A stretch of 64,000 nucleotides of DNA from Vandiemenella viatica. Taxonomy: Eukaryota; Arthropoda; Insecta; Orthoptera; Morabidae. A program made the position numbers and the translations under genes. The stretch lies in NCBI GenBank assembly GCA_031002005.1, contig JARYHS010008074.1, forward strand, positions 344,806,932 through 344,870,931. The letters run 5' to 3'. Positions 45,319 to 57,983 of this stretch are shown in pieces. The notes below the pieces were generated by a model. That model saw only the letters and a program-made list of their open reading frames with translations, had not been told where the DNA came from and made no database searches. Every line of letters begins with the position of its first letter. The first letter of the stretch is position 1.

Positions 45319-46318
45319 NNNNNNNNNNNNNNNNNNNNNNNNNNNNNNNNNNNNNNNNNNNNNNNNNNNNNNNNNNNNNNNNNNNNNNNNNNNNNNNNNN
45401 NNNNNNNNNNNNNNNNNNNNNNNNNNNNNNNNNNNNNNNNNNNNNNNNNNNNNNNNNNNNNNNNNNNNNNNNNNNNNNNNNNNNNNNNNNNNNNNNNNNN
45501 NNNNNNNNNNNNNNNNNNNNNNNNNNNNNNNNNNNNNNNNNNNNNNNNNNNNNNNNNNNNNNNNNNNNNNNNNNNNNNNNNNNNNNNNNNNNNNNNNNNN
45601 NNNNNNNNNNNNNNNNNNNNNNNNNNNNNNNNNNNNNNNNNNNNNNNNNNNNNNNNNNNNNNNNNNNNNNNNNNNNNNNNNNNNNNNNNNNNNNNNNNNN
45701 NNNNNNNNNNNNNNNNNNNNNNNNNNNNNNNNNNNNNNNNNNNNNNNNNNNNNNNNNNNNNNNNNNNNNNNNNNNNNNNNNNNNNNNNNNNNNNNNNNNN
45801 NNNNNNNNNNNNNNNNNNNNNNNNNNNNNNNNNNNNNNNNNNNNNNNNNNNNNNNNNNNNNNNNNNNNNNNNNNNNNNNNNNNNNNNNNNNNNNNNNNNN
45901 NNNNNNNNNNNNNNNNNNNNNNNNNNNNNNNNNNNNNNNNNNNNNNNNNNNNNNNNNNNNNNNNNNNNNNNNNNNNNNNNNNNNNNNNNNNNNNNNNNNN
46001 NNNNNNNNNNNNNNNNNNNNNNNNNNNNNNNNNNNNNNNNNNNNNNNNNNNNNNNNNNNNNNNNNNNNNNNNNNNNNNNNNNNNNNNNNNNNNNNNNNNN
46101 NNNNNNNNNNNNNNNNNNNNNNNNNNNNNNNNNNNNNNNNNNNNNNNNNNNNNNNNNNNNNNNNNNNNNNNNNNNNNNNNNNNNNNNNNNNNNNNNNNNN
46201 NNNNNNNNNNNNNNNNNNNNNNNNNNNNNNNNNNNNNNNNNNNNNNNNNNNNNNNNNNNNNNNNNNNNNNNNNNNNNNNNNNNNNNNNNNNNNNNNNNNN
46301 NNNNNNNNNNNNNNNNNN
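45319..46318. other. Assembly gap, exactly 1,000 N
   Basis: The run of 1,000 Ns is a fixed-size placeholder between contigs; its true length is unknown. It interrupts the distal LTR of the retroelement on the right. It also separates the contig carrying the left inverted-repeat arm from the one carrying the right arm. Confidence 0.98.
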
Positions 46319-46331
46319 AAAAATGAACAGA

Positions 46332-46365
<34 letters not shown>

Positions 46366-46881
46366 AAAAACACAATGTTCCCGGCTAGGGAGAGCAAGAA
46401 ACTTAGTAACTCCTTCAGTTTGGGCGTATACTGGGTAAAAATGGTTTATATTATGTAATTGTTACTTATCGTAACTGCAGGAGGCTGTCGGCGACCTTGA
46501 TGTTTCTTTCACTATGAAGAAACACTTTTTAACTCCATCTGGCAACTGAGGTGGGTTCACTTGTGGAAACACATAAAGAAAACAGCACGACAAATATTGT
46601 CGTGACGAAAACGCGTCCTCCACGTTTCCTTGAAAAATGCACGTACACACACACATGCGGACTATACGGGGTCCAGCCCCCAAGTCCCGCGACAGTTTGC
46701 TCATTTCCTCTCCCCGCCTCCGGGAGTGGCATCTCTACCTGCGTCAAACAAAGCAACCTCGCCGACAAAAGGACGCCAGCAGGAATTTGCCAACCGTCCC
46801 TGTCTTCCAAAACGGCTGGATGAAATGTCTCACAAATGGAGAGGTGACGGAAAATCAATGACAGCAGAGGCTGGACATTAC
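46319..46881 (-). repeat. 3' LTR, partial (truncated by N gap)
   Basis: Nearly identical to 50,037-50,559 apart from a longer A-tract near 46,337-46,363 and about 20 bp of extra sequence near 46,397-46,420. Only the outer portion of about 560 bp is visible; the remaining 200 or so bases should lie in the gap. The small open frames it contains are duplicated in the other LTR and are not taken as genes. Confidence 0.85.
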
Positions 46882-47876
46882 ATAGCCCCAAACCACTGGC
46901 TGAAGTCTTTCTTGACGAAGAAAACAAAGTCCGTGGTTTCATGTCCCACAATTTACACTTCAGTTCTCACTTCATTCAAAACTTTGACGCAACCACACAA
47001 CTGTTACTGCCCAACTGACACTCGAAAACCAGTGTGACTTTGCCCGCATTTTGAAATGAACAGTGATGGGCCTGAAGCATTGCTTCACTTCTAGACTTAA
47101 TTACATTTTTAAGACATTTGGCTGAGTCCTTATCGAACGGCAACAACATACAAATTTTTTAAATTTTTTTCTTATACTAATGCTCTTATCTATAACAAAC
47201 ATACATTCTTTTTACTAATCTCTGGCTGAGTCTATGATCTAATCTCTTGAAACATACAATTATTATTATTATTATTATTTTAATGTAAAATTAACACAAA
47301 AATTCTCGCAACCTTTTAGAGTGTGCATTCTGAATTTACACCCGTACTAGAATAACTTGATGATCAAAAAATCATCTTTATCGTACTTAAAAAGTTGGCA
47401 AAACAAATAAAATCTTGATCTCATGCAAGAAACTAGGAAACGAAATGTTGCCACAGACAAACTATCTCCGTTTGTATGAAAAATTAAATGAAAAACAAAA
47501 TTCCTTTACAATCGTACGTAGAAACAACTATACCACAATTAAATCTTGTACAAAATATTCAAACGACCCTGTTGACTGGTAAGAGTTTTATGGAATTCAA
47601 GAAAAATTAAGTTTGACAAACAACCTCTTAAAAAATCAAAGATACATAATCAACAAACTCAAAAACATCTATTAGTATAGTTAAAAAACAATAAAAAGAA
47701 ATCTATCAAAAATACCTCCACCACAAACAGCAAATTGATGTATGCTGGACAAAACAGCTGTCAGACCAAATTATCAAAACTATTCCTACGAATATTTTCT
47801 ACATTAAGAAGAACAAACATCTGAAATAATATTTTGAAACAAAACCAATAGATTAGCTCCCAAAAGAATAATATTT

Positions 47877-49135
47877 TTAACAGACCAGAAATTGTCTGCA
47901 GACAACGTTTTCCCTCCAAATGAAAAACGGCAACACTTGACATCTGATTCTGTGATTTCCAAAGAGAAAATGAAAATATTTTAATCTCTTCTTCGGAACC
48001 ATTATTCTGTTGTATACCCTGGGTAACTTGTTAGAACAAATTCTCTTATCCTGGGATGCCAGAATCCATTCCCAGCTCTTGGATTTTGTCACTCCGCAAC
48101 TGCTGAAGTATCGGTGCCGAAAAACTGGCTTGGACACCCCTCGGCCTGTGAACTCTCCGCCAACACAATAATAGACATTCCATTTCTCTGAAAGGTCTTC
48201 GCTCATTATGCCTAGCAAAGCAACTTTTTTCTCAACCTTAAGAAATTTAACGTAGCTTCTATCACCATATTCACTGCCAAATCTGTGTGAAAGGATGCGT
48301 CTAATTGTGTCGAATCGCTTGACATGAGCTCCTGAAGGATAATTCACAGATTGAACTGTATATCCCGCCATAAGTGACATGTTGTTTCTGCCCCGTGTCG
48401 CAGATGTTTTACTTATTTGCTCTTTACTGATTTCGTCTCCAATGTGATCAATGTTAGTATCGGAATTTAATGTTTCCTGGCCAGATTCTTCTAAATCAAC
48501 AACAATCGTTAGGGGGCATCCATAAATTACGTGAGGTGAAATAGGGGAGGGGGGGGGGGTCCGGCGAAATCTCACCAGATCTCACCAGGGGGGAGGGGGG
48601 GTCTACGGAAATCTCACGTGAGATTTTGCGAAAAATTTAGGGATAGTAGAGCCAAAAAAAAGGTCTACAATTTGCGCCAAAGTCGATTTTAGGAGGGTAT
48701 TTCGTCAAAAAAGTTAGGGTGTGACCTACGAAAGTTTCGAGGGCGATTTCTGGGGGGGGGGGGGGTTCTCACGAACCAGATCTCACCAGAGGGGGGGGGG
48801 TCCGGCCAGATCTCACGAAATCTCACCAGGGGGGAGGGGGGGGTCCAGAAATCCGGAAAAACACCTCACGTAATTTGTGGATGCCCCCTTACAGGTGGAC
48901 CGACTTTTTCACATACTGAGGTGAACCCATCGCGAATTTCCTGCTTAATATCAGCTAACATATTTTCAGTTTGACTTTGAGATTTAATTATACTGCCCTG
49001 GATTTGCTGCAACAACAGAAATAATGTTCCGTTCAGGCTGTTAGGTATCTCATGAGAGCTAGCTGATAATACCAGTGGCTGACTCATATTTGCATGTGGT
49101 TCCCTGATTGTACCAGGTGACAGAAAATTTTCCAT
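47877..49135 (-). pseudogene. Retroelement ORF of unknown family, interrupted by a MITE
   Basis: The minus-strand frame starts MENFLSPGTIREPHANM at 49,135 and has a likely coiled coil (QSQTENMLADIKQEIRDGF). It is interrupted at 48,888 and resumes at 48,508 with VDLEESGQETLNSD, then MSLMAGYTVQSVNYPSG and RRILSHRFGSEYGDRSYVKF. Counting bases, the 377-bp MITE plus one TTA copy adds 380 bp, and both halves are in the same frame without it. The ancestral product was therefore about 292 residues. I see no zinc knuckles, protease or polymerase motif. The position just after the primer-binding site suggests a Gag-like or accessory role. Confidence 0.55.
48512..48888. mobile_element. MITE with near-perfect 24-bp inverted ends and TTA duplication
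   Basis: The left end reads GGGGGCATCCATAAATTACG then TGAG. The right end is its reverse complement with one mismatch. Both are flanked by TTA (48,509-48,511 and 48,889-48,891). The interior is rich in poly-G runs and repeated CTCACCAGATCTCACCAG words. A 3-bp TTA duplication fits PIF/Harbinger, but the ends differ from the Harbinger relic at 11,931. The insertion splits the LTR element's ORF, so it is younger than that element. Confidence 0.85.
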
Positions 49136-49751
49136 ACTTGACTTAATGAAATCCTACGATTAAATGGTAACTTCTGCCCTCTCAATGTAACCACTCAGCA
49201 CTTATATCGGACCAGAACCGATTTCAAATCCATAGTTCCTACTTCTCCTAATCAAAAATAGAACTTGCCAATATAACTCTAGACGAACAGTAGAAAACTC
49301 GTACAACATATCACGACATTAGATGTCAGAATATCCAGCAACATCTACAAAAAAAGAAAACTCAAACCCTATGCCACTGAGCAAAGCAAAAATTGTCTAA
49401 ACATATAAAAAAAACAGATAGACAAAACCAGCAACAACTTTTGTAGAATAATCAACATGCTGTTCTGAGGAGAAAAAAAAAAGACACCTCGACAGCTACA
49501 CTAACAAAATAAATTTGCACCACGTACACTGCATCTAAAAAATCTGCAATAGACATATTAGCGTGTATTATTGCGAACATAAAAAATATAATTAATAGTT
49601 TTATACACTATTGGGATATACAAAACCCGACACGGAAGCTTACTTGAAACGTAAATTTAGATACTTCTGTTTGTCTCAAAAATTTGAAAAATAAACTTCA
49701 CTCCAATTCAATAAATATCCTTAAAAACATCGTATCAGACCTGATTATTTC
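49136..49751. other. Retroelement leader region
   Basis: AT-rich sequence between the ORF start and the primer-binding site. No splice signal or further frame was recognised. Confidence 0.5.
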
Positions 49752-49770
49752 TGCCCCACGTTGGGCGCCA
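49752..49770 (-). promoter_or_regulatory. Primer-binding site (tRNA-Lys type)
   Basis: The minus strand reads TGGCGCCCAACGTGGGGCA, one base after the 5' LTR end. This is the usual place where a host tRNA 3' end primes reverse transcription, and it fixes both the orientation of the element and the inner LTR boundary. Confidence 0.85.
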
Positions 49771-49771
49771 T

Positions 49772-50559
49772 TGAAATGTCTAGGTTCTTTTGACCTTAAA
49801 CATTCAAATTCTCTGTGCATGAGATGGAAGATTTATTTGTAAAAATTTGTATTTTTAATATATTTTTGGTTTGCATTAATAGGATGTAAATTGAGCTTAC
49901 ACACGCTAATTACAAAAAGGAAATTCGAATGCAGAATTTTATCGAAATAATTAAATTAGAAATATTATCACTGAGAAAAACAAACATGTTTATTTAACAT
50001 TACATAAAATATAAAACTCAGCCAGCAAATAAAATGAACAGAAGCAAAAAAAAAACAAAACAATAAACACAATGTTCCCGGCTAGGGAGAGCAAGTTAGT
50101 TTGGGCGTACTGGGTAAAAATGTTTATATTATGCAATTGTTACTTATCGTAACTGCAGGAGGCTGTCGGCGACCTTGATGTTTCTTTCACTATGAAGAAA
50201 CACTTTTAACTCCATCTGGCAACTGAGGTGGGTTCACTTGTGGAAACACATAAAGAAAACAGCACGACAAATATTGTCGTGACGAAAACGCGTCCTCCAC
50301 GTTTCCTTGAAAAATGCACGTACACACACACATGCGGACTATACGGGGTCCAGCCCCCAAGTCCCGCGACAGTTTGCTCATTTCCTCCCCCCGCCTCCGG
50401 GAGTGGCATCTCTACCTGCGTCAAACAAAGCAACCTCGCCGACAACAGGACGCCAGCAGGAATTTGCCAACCATCCCTGTCTTCCAAAACGGCTGGATGA
50501 AATGTCTCACAAATGGAGAGGTGACGGAAAATCAATGACAGCAGAGGCTGGACATTACA
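49772..50559 (-). repeat. 5' LTR (788 bp)
   Basis: On minus it begins TG and ends CA, directly before the primer-binding site. Its outer half is nearly identical to 46,319-46,881. In an active element this LTR would carry the promoter and polyadenylation signals, but I could not single those out. Confidence 0.85.
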
Positions 50560-50992
50560 AGATGTTGAGTAGCAAGTTTTCTCCAAATTTGGGTGTCTGT
50601 TGTAGACCAGCAACATGTTCGGATCGAAATATTATCGAGCGTGTTTCTTTTCAGTAAGAACTGTACATTTACACTGATTATTGCTTCCAGCAGATCTTCG
50701 GTAGTTATAATTTCAAAACCTGTAGCATTTACAGATATAAGGCTGCATTTTTATGATTTTAATAATATCAGGCTTTTTTGGTTGTTCTATGTAACGGTAC
50801 ATTAAATTCGAGAACTGCAGTTATGATTTGTTGTTACATTAAAGTATATTTAATCATATTTTTTGTTATATTAAGGAAAATAATTGATATTTTTATATTA
50901 AGCTTTATATATTCGTATTTAAACATTTTAGTTATCTATCAGGTTATTATGTTTAATAATTATTGATAATAAATTAATATTCTTTCTTCTGC

Positions 50993-51143
50993 GGTAGTCA
51001 ATCCTGGGATTGGTGTGCGGCAGTCTTCCATTCAGCTCTATTCTCTGCCCTCCTCTTCATATCTACATATCTCCTGCAGCCAACATCTTCCATCTGCTGG
51101 ATGTATTTTAAACGTGGTGTTCCTCGATATCTCTTTCCTTAAT
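50993..51143 (-). mobile_element. RTE-type LINE C-terminal tail (right-arm copy)
   Basis: Mirror of 22,725-22,876. The minus strand encodes the same MKRRAE-type ending before a stop, with a few substitutions. Confidence 0.7.
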
Positions 51144-53224
51144 TAAAATTGAAATTAATATTGTTGACTAAATATTGATAAATGAAAAGATTTCTCGCGA
51201 AATTATTAAAAAATATGAAATTTAATATAATGGGGTAAACATTTTTCTCAAAAACTTAAAGAAACTTGAAAATTTTTCCAATTTCAACACGTAATTATCA
51301 AATTAAAATTGCCACATTCAAAACATAAAATAAAATGGCACGAGTTAATTAGCATTTCGGTCAGTATTACAAAATTTTAAAAAGTTGGAATCATTTATGA
51401 GACACGCTATAGAGTGACATAGCAACAATTGAAAAATAGCCCCAGCAGAAAATCATTGAAACTGGTAGAGACACAAACTCTCATCTTACGAATCACTTCA
51501 CCAAGGTGATTAACTGGTCGTTTGAGGTGAAACGTATTTTGAGGCAGTTACAGTTCAGCGTTTAGTGATTGCCGTGTATCCATCTGAAATTAGGGTAGTC
51601 ACCAAGAAGCTTCACTCGCCTCTAAAATCAGACACCATAGATCTGACGCCACTAGTCAGCACCCGATAGACTAGAGAGTGATACCACTCAAGCTACCACA
51701 GCACTTACAAGCTGCGGTTGCGTTTATGCTAGTGATGGAAGTCTGCACACTTAATTTTAATACCTAGTCATCGATATTTTAGTTTTGAGCAGCGTTGACA
51801 TACTAGTTTCGCTCTTTCCCACCGCACAGTTTCGATCTTCTCCTCCTCACGTTGCGGTTGGTCAGACATGTGAATAAATCTAACAGCAATTATTTTATTG
51901 TTATAACAACAAATTTCTTATTCGCTAAACTATCCATTCGTCACATGTCACATTTTTCAGTACAGTGGCTGGAGGATCCAATCCCCTTCCAATTACTTCG
52001 TCTGCTCTTTCCCACATCCCACTGCTAAGTGCGAAAGTTAAGGGATTTCTTAAGTCACTAAAACTTGTTAATCTCACGTAATATGAATTTTTTTCCAGAT
52101 TTCACTTTCTCGAGTTAGTGTGGACCTCCATAACTTCACTCACCCACGCTACAGAAAGCGCAAAGGAACCACCTGGTGCGTTAATATGCCTCGGCCAGTC
52201 GAATATCTGGTTTTTCATTTAGACTCAGCCGCTCAGCCTAACGTTTGAGTTAAGAGGTTTAGCCAGTCGACATAGTGACAAAAGATGGAACGGAGAAAAA
52301 GAGCCCCTCAATCCACTATTGCTGCCAATTTCCCTCAGCCTAACCGTTTGTAACTCCCTTACATATTTTGAACCACATATCCGGTGACAATACTTTTCCC
52401 AGGCATTTATTGCGGCATGTTTTTCACAATTAACAATGTTTATGCTAAACGTAATGCGCCTCTGATATAATTATTCAGTAAAACGCATGTGGTGATTTGG
52501 AAATCACAATATTTAGTACTAGGGTAAAGCCCATTACACGGCCAGAGCTTGTAGCTAGCGAAATTTTTTTAATGCGCATACTGATAAACCACATCGTTAG
52601 CCTTTCTGCGTAGTAAACCCCTCGCTTTTTCACTTCTTCTTCCATAATGGGCTATGGGAGGTAACCAGAATACACATTGACTCAGACTTGCAGCAAGAAA
52701 ATGAACAATGCATCTCCTCCTCACCGCTATTAATGTTTTTTTTATATATGCTCTCAGTTTGTACTACTTGAAGTTACTTCCACAAAGCCCGTCAAAAATG
52801 ATGGAATTTTTTGTTTTGAGAAACGTTCTAAGGAAACTGTAATTTGAAAACCAAAGAAGAACAACGATTCATTTTATAAATTTTTTTCGTGATAACCTAT
52901 TTTTCCTGTAAACTTCTCGGGCCAAGTTTACATCGCGATAGAGTGACTGTGTCTTTGCGCGTGCTTTAGTCCAGTTGCAGTTCATACTGAAGGCGTATAA
53001 TGAAATTAAATCTGATAATTTATGCTAAATAGGAATCCTTCTATATAAAATATTGTTACTACTCGAAATGTAGTTCTGATGCATTTAATGTTTTAAGGTG
53101 TATACGTATAGTTTGATTTTGTAACGGCAATATTAGCGGAGAGATTTCCTACGTTGAAATGCAACCTGGACCAGAATGTTCTTGTTACAGCATAAGGCAG
53201 GGGGAATTTAATTATTATTAGTAA

Positions 53225-53535
53225 CTAGTGTACGCCCGTTACCGTTTTTTGCGTATCGTAACGGGTCTAGATTAGTTCCAGTTTTTAGGATGGAATATTA
53301 AGACAGGTTGACCTGATTTGACCAAATATAAACTTGACCTGTGTTTCAAGGTAAATAAAATCTCTGAGCTTGAAGAACTTAGAAGCATTAATAGAGGTAA
53401 GTATTAAATACGAACAGGGACGATAGCGCAATCCTATAATTGCATAAATACAAACTTGACTTGTATTTGAGCCTTAAAGTTCACTCTACAAAATTTAAAA
53501 AATTCCTGTTTGCTTCGAAAGGATAACGTTGTTTT
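53225..53535 (-). mobile_element. Helentron-like repeat, right-arm mirror of copy 2
   Basis: On minus it ends with the CCCGTTAC / GTAACGGG hairpin and CTAG (53,228-53,225). The stem is preserved base for base relative to 20,601-20,641. Confidence 0.5.
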
Positions 53536-54896
53536 TTATTGAGACTGGGCAAACACTCGTAATCATTGGTCACAGCATCTGTAACGGCCAAAGAACTTAA
53601 TACACATTCCATATTATTAAAGAATTGAACAACTCCGAAGATAGGAATTGTCAGAATACTTGATTCGGTTACATATTTGGTCTAATGTCCACTTAAAATA
53701 ACCTATTAACTCACGTACAGTGAGCATGAAGAAAGACCATTAACGAAAGTGGTCAGTAAAATAACTAAAAATCAAATAAACCGTAATGCATAAACAACAG
53801 CAACAACATTAGTGACAGTTTAAATTAAATTGAAATTTATCCTTGGTCATAATGACAATTGGCATTCATGGTTACAGTAATTTAATTTTTTTAAAGTTGC
53901 TTTCATTAGCAACATGTTACTGTAAAGCAGATCCACGTTTTTTCAGCCACTAAATTTATCAATATTTTTTTAATTATGAAACGCTACTAAAATCAAACTT
54001 AATGAATGTATTATGGCGATTAATTTGGTAGCAGTTGCTTAGCTATTAAATTGTGGACATAACCACGAATTTCTACTAATGGTATCTCTGGTCGCTGTTT
54101 TGCGAGCGAAGCACCGTTCTCCAGCCAATAGCTATCGAGGTGAGTGAATGAGTGAGCTTAGGAAATTATACAGTAGATAAATAACCTACTTTCATAAGCG
54201 CCATGTTATTTACGACGTGTATCGCGATGTAAACTACTTCAAAATTCCCTGTTTCTTACCTGTCAAATAATTATTAGGTTATGTTGTGTCTGGTTGGAGT
54301 AACTGCTACAGAGAATACATTATTAAATGAATTTATGGATTTAATAGTTGTAAGTAAATAAATAGCAATTTGTAGATTTAAACGAACGTCGCACTATAAG
54401 TTTTTAAATTTATTTACACAACAGACAATTAATTGCCATTTAGCTGGCATGGCACTTCTTTTTGACATTATAAGTATAATTCCAAATAAAATCATATCCA
54501 ATTATTTAATTTCGTGTAAACTTTCTCTGAGTTTTCATACAATTCCCTGTTTGTTATTGTCTGTGAAAAAATTCTTAGGTTGTATTATCACTTGACTCCT
54601 ACAATTGCTACAGATCATACAGCGAAAATTTCGAATGCTTTTCTACTTACATTAATTTCTATATCTAGTCGTAGTAAACAAACAAAAAACAACATATAAA
54701 TTCAAACGAATGTATTTTTTTTAATCTCTGCCTCGCAGTATAATTTTTCGTATTTTTGTACTGTTATTTCCGGAACAAACAACTGCTTTTCAGCCAGCAT
54801 CACAGTTACACTTTCTTTTAACTATGTATGTGCATATAAAATAAAATTCGATTATCTATTTGCAATATAAGCAATATAAGCTAAAATCAAATCAAA

Positions 54897-55185
54897 TGAT
54901 ATTTCCGGTTAGCCGCACTGTGGTGGCAGTCAGTGTTACTTACACTTCGGGTATTATCGAGACTCGCCGGGTGAGCTGTCTCCAGGCTTAACGTATTTTA
55001 TTAAAGAGGATTATGGTTATGAGAGAGATGACGCGAGAGTGTCAGAAGAAGAAAGACACGTTCTTGGCATAATGCAGATGGTGAGCTCCTGCAGTTGGCT
55101 CCAAATCGTCTTCGAACCATGCCAACAGTGGAAAATGAAAAAATATCAGGCGCAGATGAATTTAAAGTTCATCGCTGACCTGTAT
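54897..55185 (+). pseudogene. Broken copy of the 93-residue ORF
   Basis: The plus strand starts MIFPVSRTVVAVSVTYTSGI but reaches a stop after about 30 residues. A small indel relative to 18,683-18,964 shifts the frame. The downstream charged region is still recognisable in another frame (LQLAPNRLRTMP equivalent at about 55,090-55,125). Confidence 0.4.
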
Positions 55186-55558
55186 TCAGAAACAGAATCT
55201 CTGAAGTTACAGTGTTTGGTTAGTAACACACAAGGCAACTGAACGAAGAAGGAGAGCTCGAACTGGAAGATGAAATTTGCATCCCGTTAACTATTTTATT
55301 CTGTTTGCTGCATTTGTTTGTTCCTGTCGAATCTGTGCTTCGTTGTTTCGCGTGGTTATCCCATGTGGCAGTAGTCTTATTATACTGAGTTGGCTGCATA
55401 ATACACCATAGCAACTGAAACAGTATCTCTTTCTAAATAAAATTTCATGAATTTAAGAGAACTGTCAGTGATATGGCGGACGGGTAGTGCTTGGAAAATA
55501 CAAAATCGTTTACTTTAGTAGTATTTGAGAAAAAGGATCACTGAGTAATATTTAATAA

Positions 55559-55900
55559 CTAGTGTAAGCCCGTGAATTTTTTGCGAATCGTCATGGGTCT
55601 AGAACAGTTCCAGTTTTTAGCGTCAAAGAGTATGACAGGTTAACCTGATCTGACCAAATACGGAATTGTCCTGTGTGCAGCCTTAGTGTGAATAAAATAT
55701 TTTGAGCCTTGAAGAACTCAAAGGTAGTAATAGACGTAGTTATTAAACACGGACTGGGACGATCGTGGTATTGTATAATTGTTTCAAAGGTCGTAGACTC
55801 GAACTTGTTGAAATACAAACTTGATCCTTAAAGTTCATTCTACAATATTTGAAGAATTCCTGTTTGCTTCGAAAGCATCACGTTATTTTTCTTTATTTAG
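55559..55900 (-). mobile_element. Helentron-like repeat, right-arm mirror of copy 1
   Basis: The minus strand ends in a CCCATGA stem whose partner reads TCACGGG, one wobble pair different from the left arm, then CTAG (55,562-55,559). Confidence 0.5.
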
Positions 55901-56254
55901 GATGGGCCTCATTTGTAGCAATTGTTTATTTGTTTAGTGTAATAGGTAAATAACCATATACTTACAACATGTTACGAAACAATTAAGAAAAAGTTTTGGT
56001 CGCATAAAGCATCTGTATGTCAAACTGTCACTGATCTTAACGGAGTACAACTAGTCTAAATAAAATCTCTTTGTGACATGTATTGCTGTAATAATAGCCC
56101 GTGAGAAAATTTCGTGGCTTAAATGTTTAGATAGGAACTGTATAGGAAAACAGAAAAATTATCCGAAAAGCTACTAGTTGTACAGAAAACTCAGCTTATT
56201 GATATCTCTGTGATATGTGGTGCTATCTATCGGTAACTCGCTTAATTCCTGTTC

Positions 56255-56662
56255 ACGTCAGTATGGTACGCTCAACTAGAACTGAACAGGAAAGAAATTA
56301 CTCTAATGAACAGACTCAGGACAGGACACACTCTAATACGTGACAAAAAATACGTCATGTGGTTGGTGGATTCGCCGATGTGCCCATCGTGTAATTCTGT
56401 GGAGGATATTTATCACTTCATGCTGAGCTGCAAGCAACATCAATCAGCGAGGAAACAACTGCTAGATGATGGTCTGAATATAACTGATATAACTTCTCTG
56501 ATGCAATCTCTCTCAGTTCCGAGCAAGAAATCGATCAAGATAATTTCCCTGTATGTTAAATATACTAAAGGTGTAATTTAAAATTCACTCGAATATATTG
56601 TATGATGTTATTGGCTGTATTAGCCTTTGGCTAAAGCCATAAAATAAAATAAAATAAAAAAA
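56255..56662 (+). mobile_element. I-type LINE 3' tail, right arm only
   Basis: The plus frame 56,306-56,581 encodes MNRLRTGHTLIRDKKYV, then PMCPSCNSVEDIYHFMLSCK. This is the segment following the RNase H domain in I-clade LINEs, with an HxxxxC zinc-like pattern. The 3' region reads TTAGCCTTTGGCTAAAGCCA and ends in AAAATAAAATAAAATAAAAA. All upstream domains are missing. It occupies almost the same position in the dispersed repeat as the Jockey LINE does in the other arm, but in opposite orientation relative to the arm. Confidence 0.75.
56306..56581 (+). pseudogene. I-type LINE ORF2 C-terminal fragment
   Basis: Ninety-one residues remain open. The CPSC and HFMLSC cysteine and histidine residues match the conserved C-terminal zinc-knuckle-like motif of I-clade proteins. 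There is no reverse transcriptase or RNase H, so the fragment is non-functional. The ATG is internal to the original protein. Confidence 0.7.
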
Positions 56663-57065
56663 CCAGTTTATTAATATCTCTGTGATACGTACTCCTGCTA
56701 TCTAGCGGCTTGTCTCTGAACTTTCTCCTGCGAGGGATCTTGATAGTTATTAAATTGTGATATTAACTAAGTGGAGACCTTAATCTTTAAAAATGATACC
56801 TGATTTATAGAATTCGGTTCGATTCCACATACTTTTGCCCTTTAAGGATCGGATTCCGAAAAAATCCTTCCTTAATATGTTGTGTAACCAAAGCGGAGAC
56901 CTTAGTATTTAAAATGATACGTCAATTATCGATTTTGGTTAGGTATTAAGGAAGATAAAAGGCTCATGACAAAAAATTATAGAAATAACTATATTTTTTC
57001 CCTTTAGGTGCGAATTTGGAAAAAAAACTTTCTTAAAATATGATGTGATCAAAACGGAGTAGTGA
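56663..57065 (-). repeat. Dispersed 165-bp-unit repeat (right-arm copy)
   Basis: Mirror of 13,781-14,239, with the same TATCATTTTTAAAG and CCTTAAAGGATCGG-type words on the minus strand. Confidence 0.65.
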
Positions 57066-57983
57066 AGTACAAATAAATATTATATTAGTGCACAGAATCC
57101 ACTACAGTTTCAAATTCCTTGGCGTAAAATAATCAGTGAAGATAGGAAAATATGTTTAGAATGATGCGAAAAATGGTGTTATTCCTGAAAGAGATCGTCA
57201 GATAGTTATATTATGGACAATGAGCCTTCTGCTCATCGAAACACCATTATTTATTGTGTCTTGAAAAGAGTACTGTCTATTGACGTGGTCGGATATCACT
57301 ACAGTTAGTGGCTGAGACATTCGAGGAATGATACTACAAAGCAGAATTTGGGGGTTGAATTCAGTATTTGATGCTGGTTTGAAAGTATCAGTATAAATTT
57401 AATACTCACATTGTTGATTTCATGGTAGGTACGACAGTACGAGTTTACACATTGCGCATTTGATTACAGAGATATCGTGGTGTTATCAAGTGTTCACATT
57501 TGTTGTTAGAAACATTTTTCGTTAATCCACGTATTATAGTAAAAGATAGTGATACAAGAATGTGTTTGTTCAACAATTGACGATATATGCGCTGTAAATT
57601 GAGTGTGTGGACTTTGGGGACCGTCTCTCTTCCTGGTTACTGTCAAGCGGATGTCTCAACATACACGCAGCCCTCTGTTAATGAATCCAGGCAACGAACA
57701 GAGTGGCGACGGCAAATTACGGGTGAAAATTTCTATAGGACAGACTAGTGGGGTGTGAAAAACACTCGACGAAGTAACATCTACGAACAAGTCATGTGGG
57801 GAAAGGAGTCCTCCAAAGCGGTGAGAAGAAACTATGTGATGAGTGGGAGATGTATGGTATAGCAACTAGGAAATTTGTTGTTATATCAGTAAATTAATTA
57901 TTGTTACATTTATTCACAAGTACGGCCAATATCATCGTGTAGATAAGAGACCTAAGCCCGGTACGCTGGACGGAATTGCTTAA

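Larger units (their letters stand above)
46319..50559 (-). mobile_element. LTR retroelement, probably non-autonomous
   Basis: Direct repeats 46,319-46,881 (cut by the N gap) and 49,772-50,559 flank a 2.9-kb interior. Read on minus, the LTR begins TGTAATGTCC and ends ACATTTCA. One base later comes TGGCGCCCAACGTGGGGCA, a primer-binding site complementary to a tRNA-Lys 3' end (49,770-49,752). A purine-rich GTGGTTTGGGGCTA precedes the distal LTR. No reverse transcriptase, integrase or protease could be found, only one ORF of unknown type split by a MITE. The high-coordinate edge coincides exactly with the start of the right inverted-repeat arm. Confidence 0.8.

Noticed and set aside
45231..46397. 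Four long open frames of 350-385 residues on both strands
   Set aside because: They are almost entirely N positions of the assembly gap and carry no sequence information.
46551..47037. Overlapping 74-140 residue frames, repeated at 50,206-50,657
   Set aside because: They lie inside the two LTRs and are duplicated for that reason. No domain is seen and the frames overlap on both strands.
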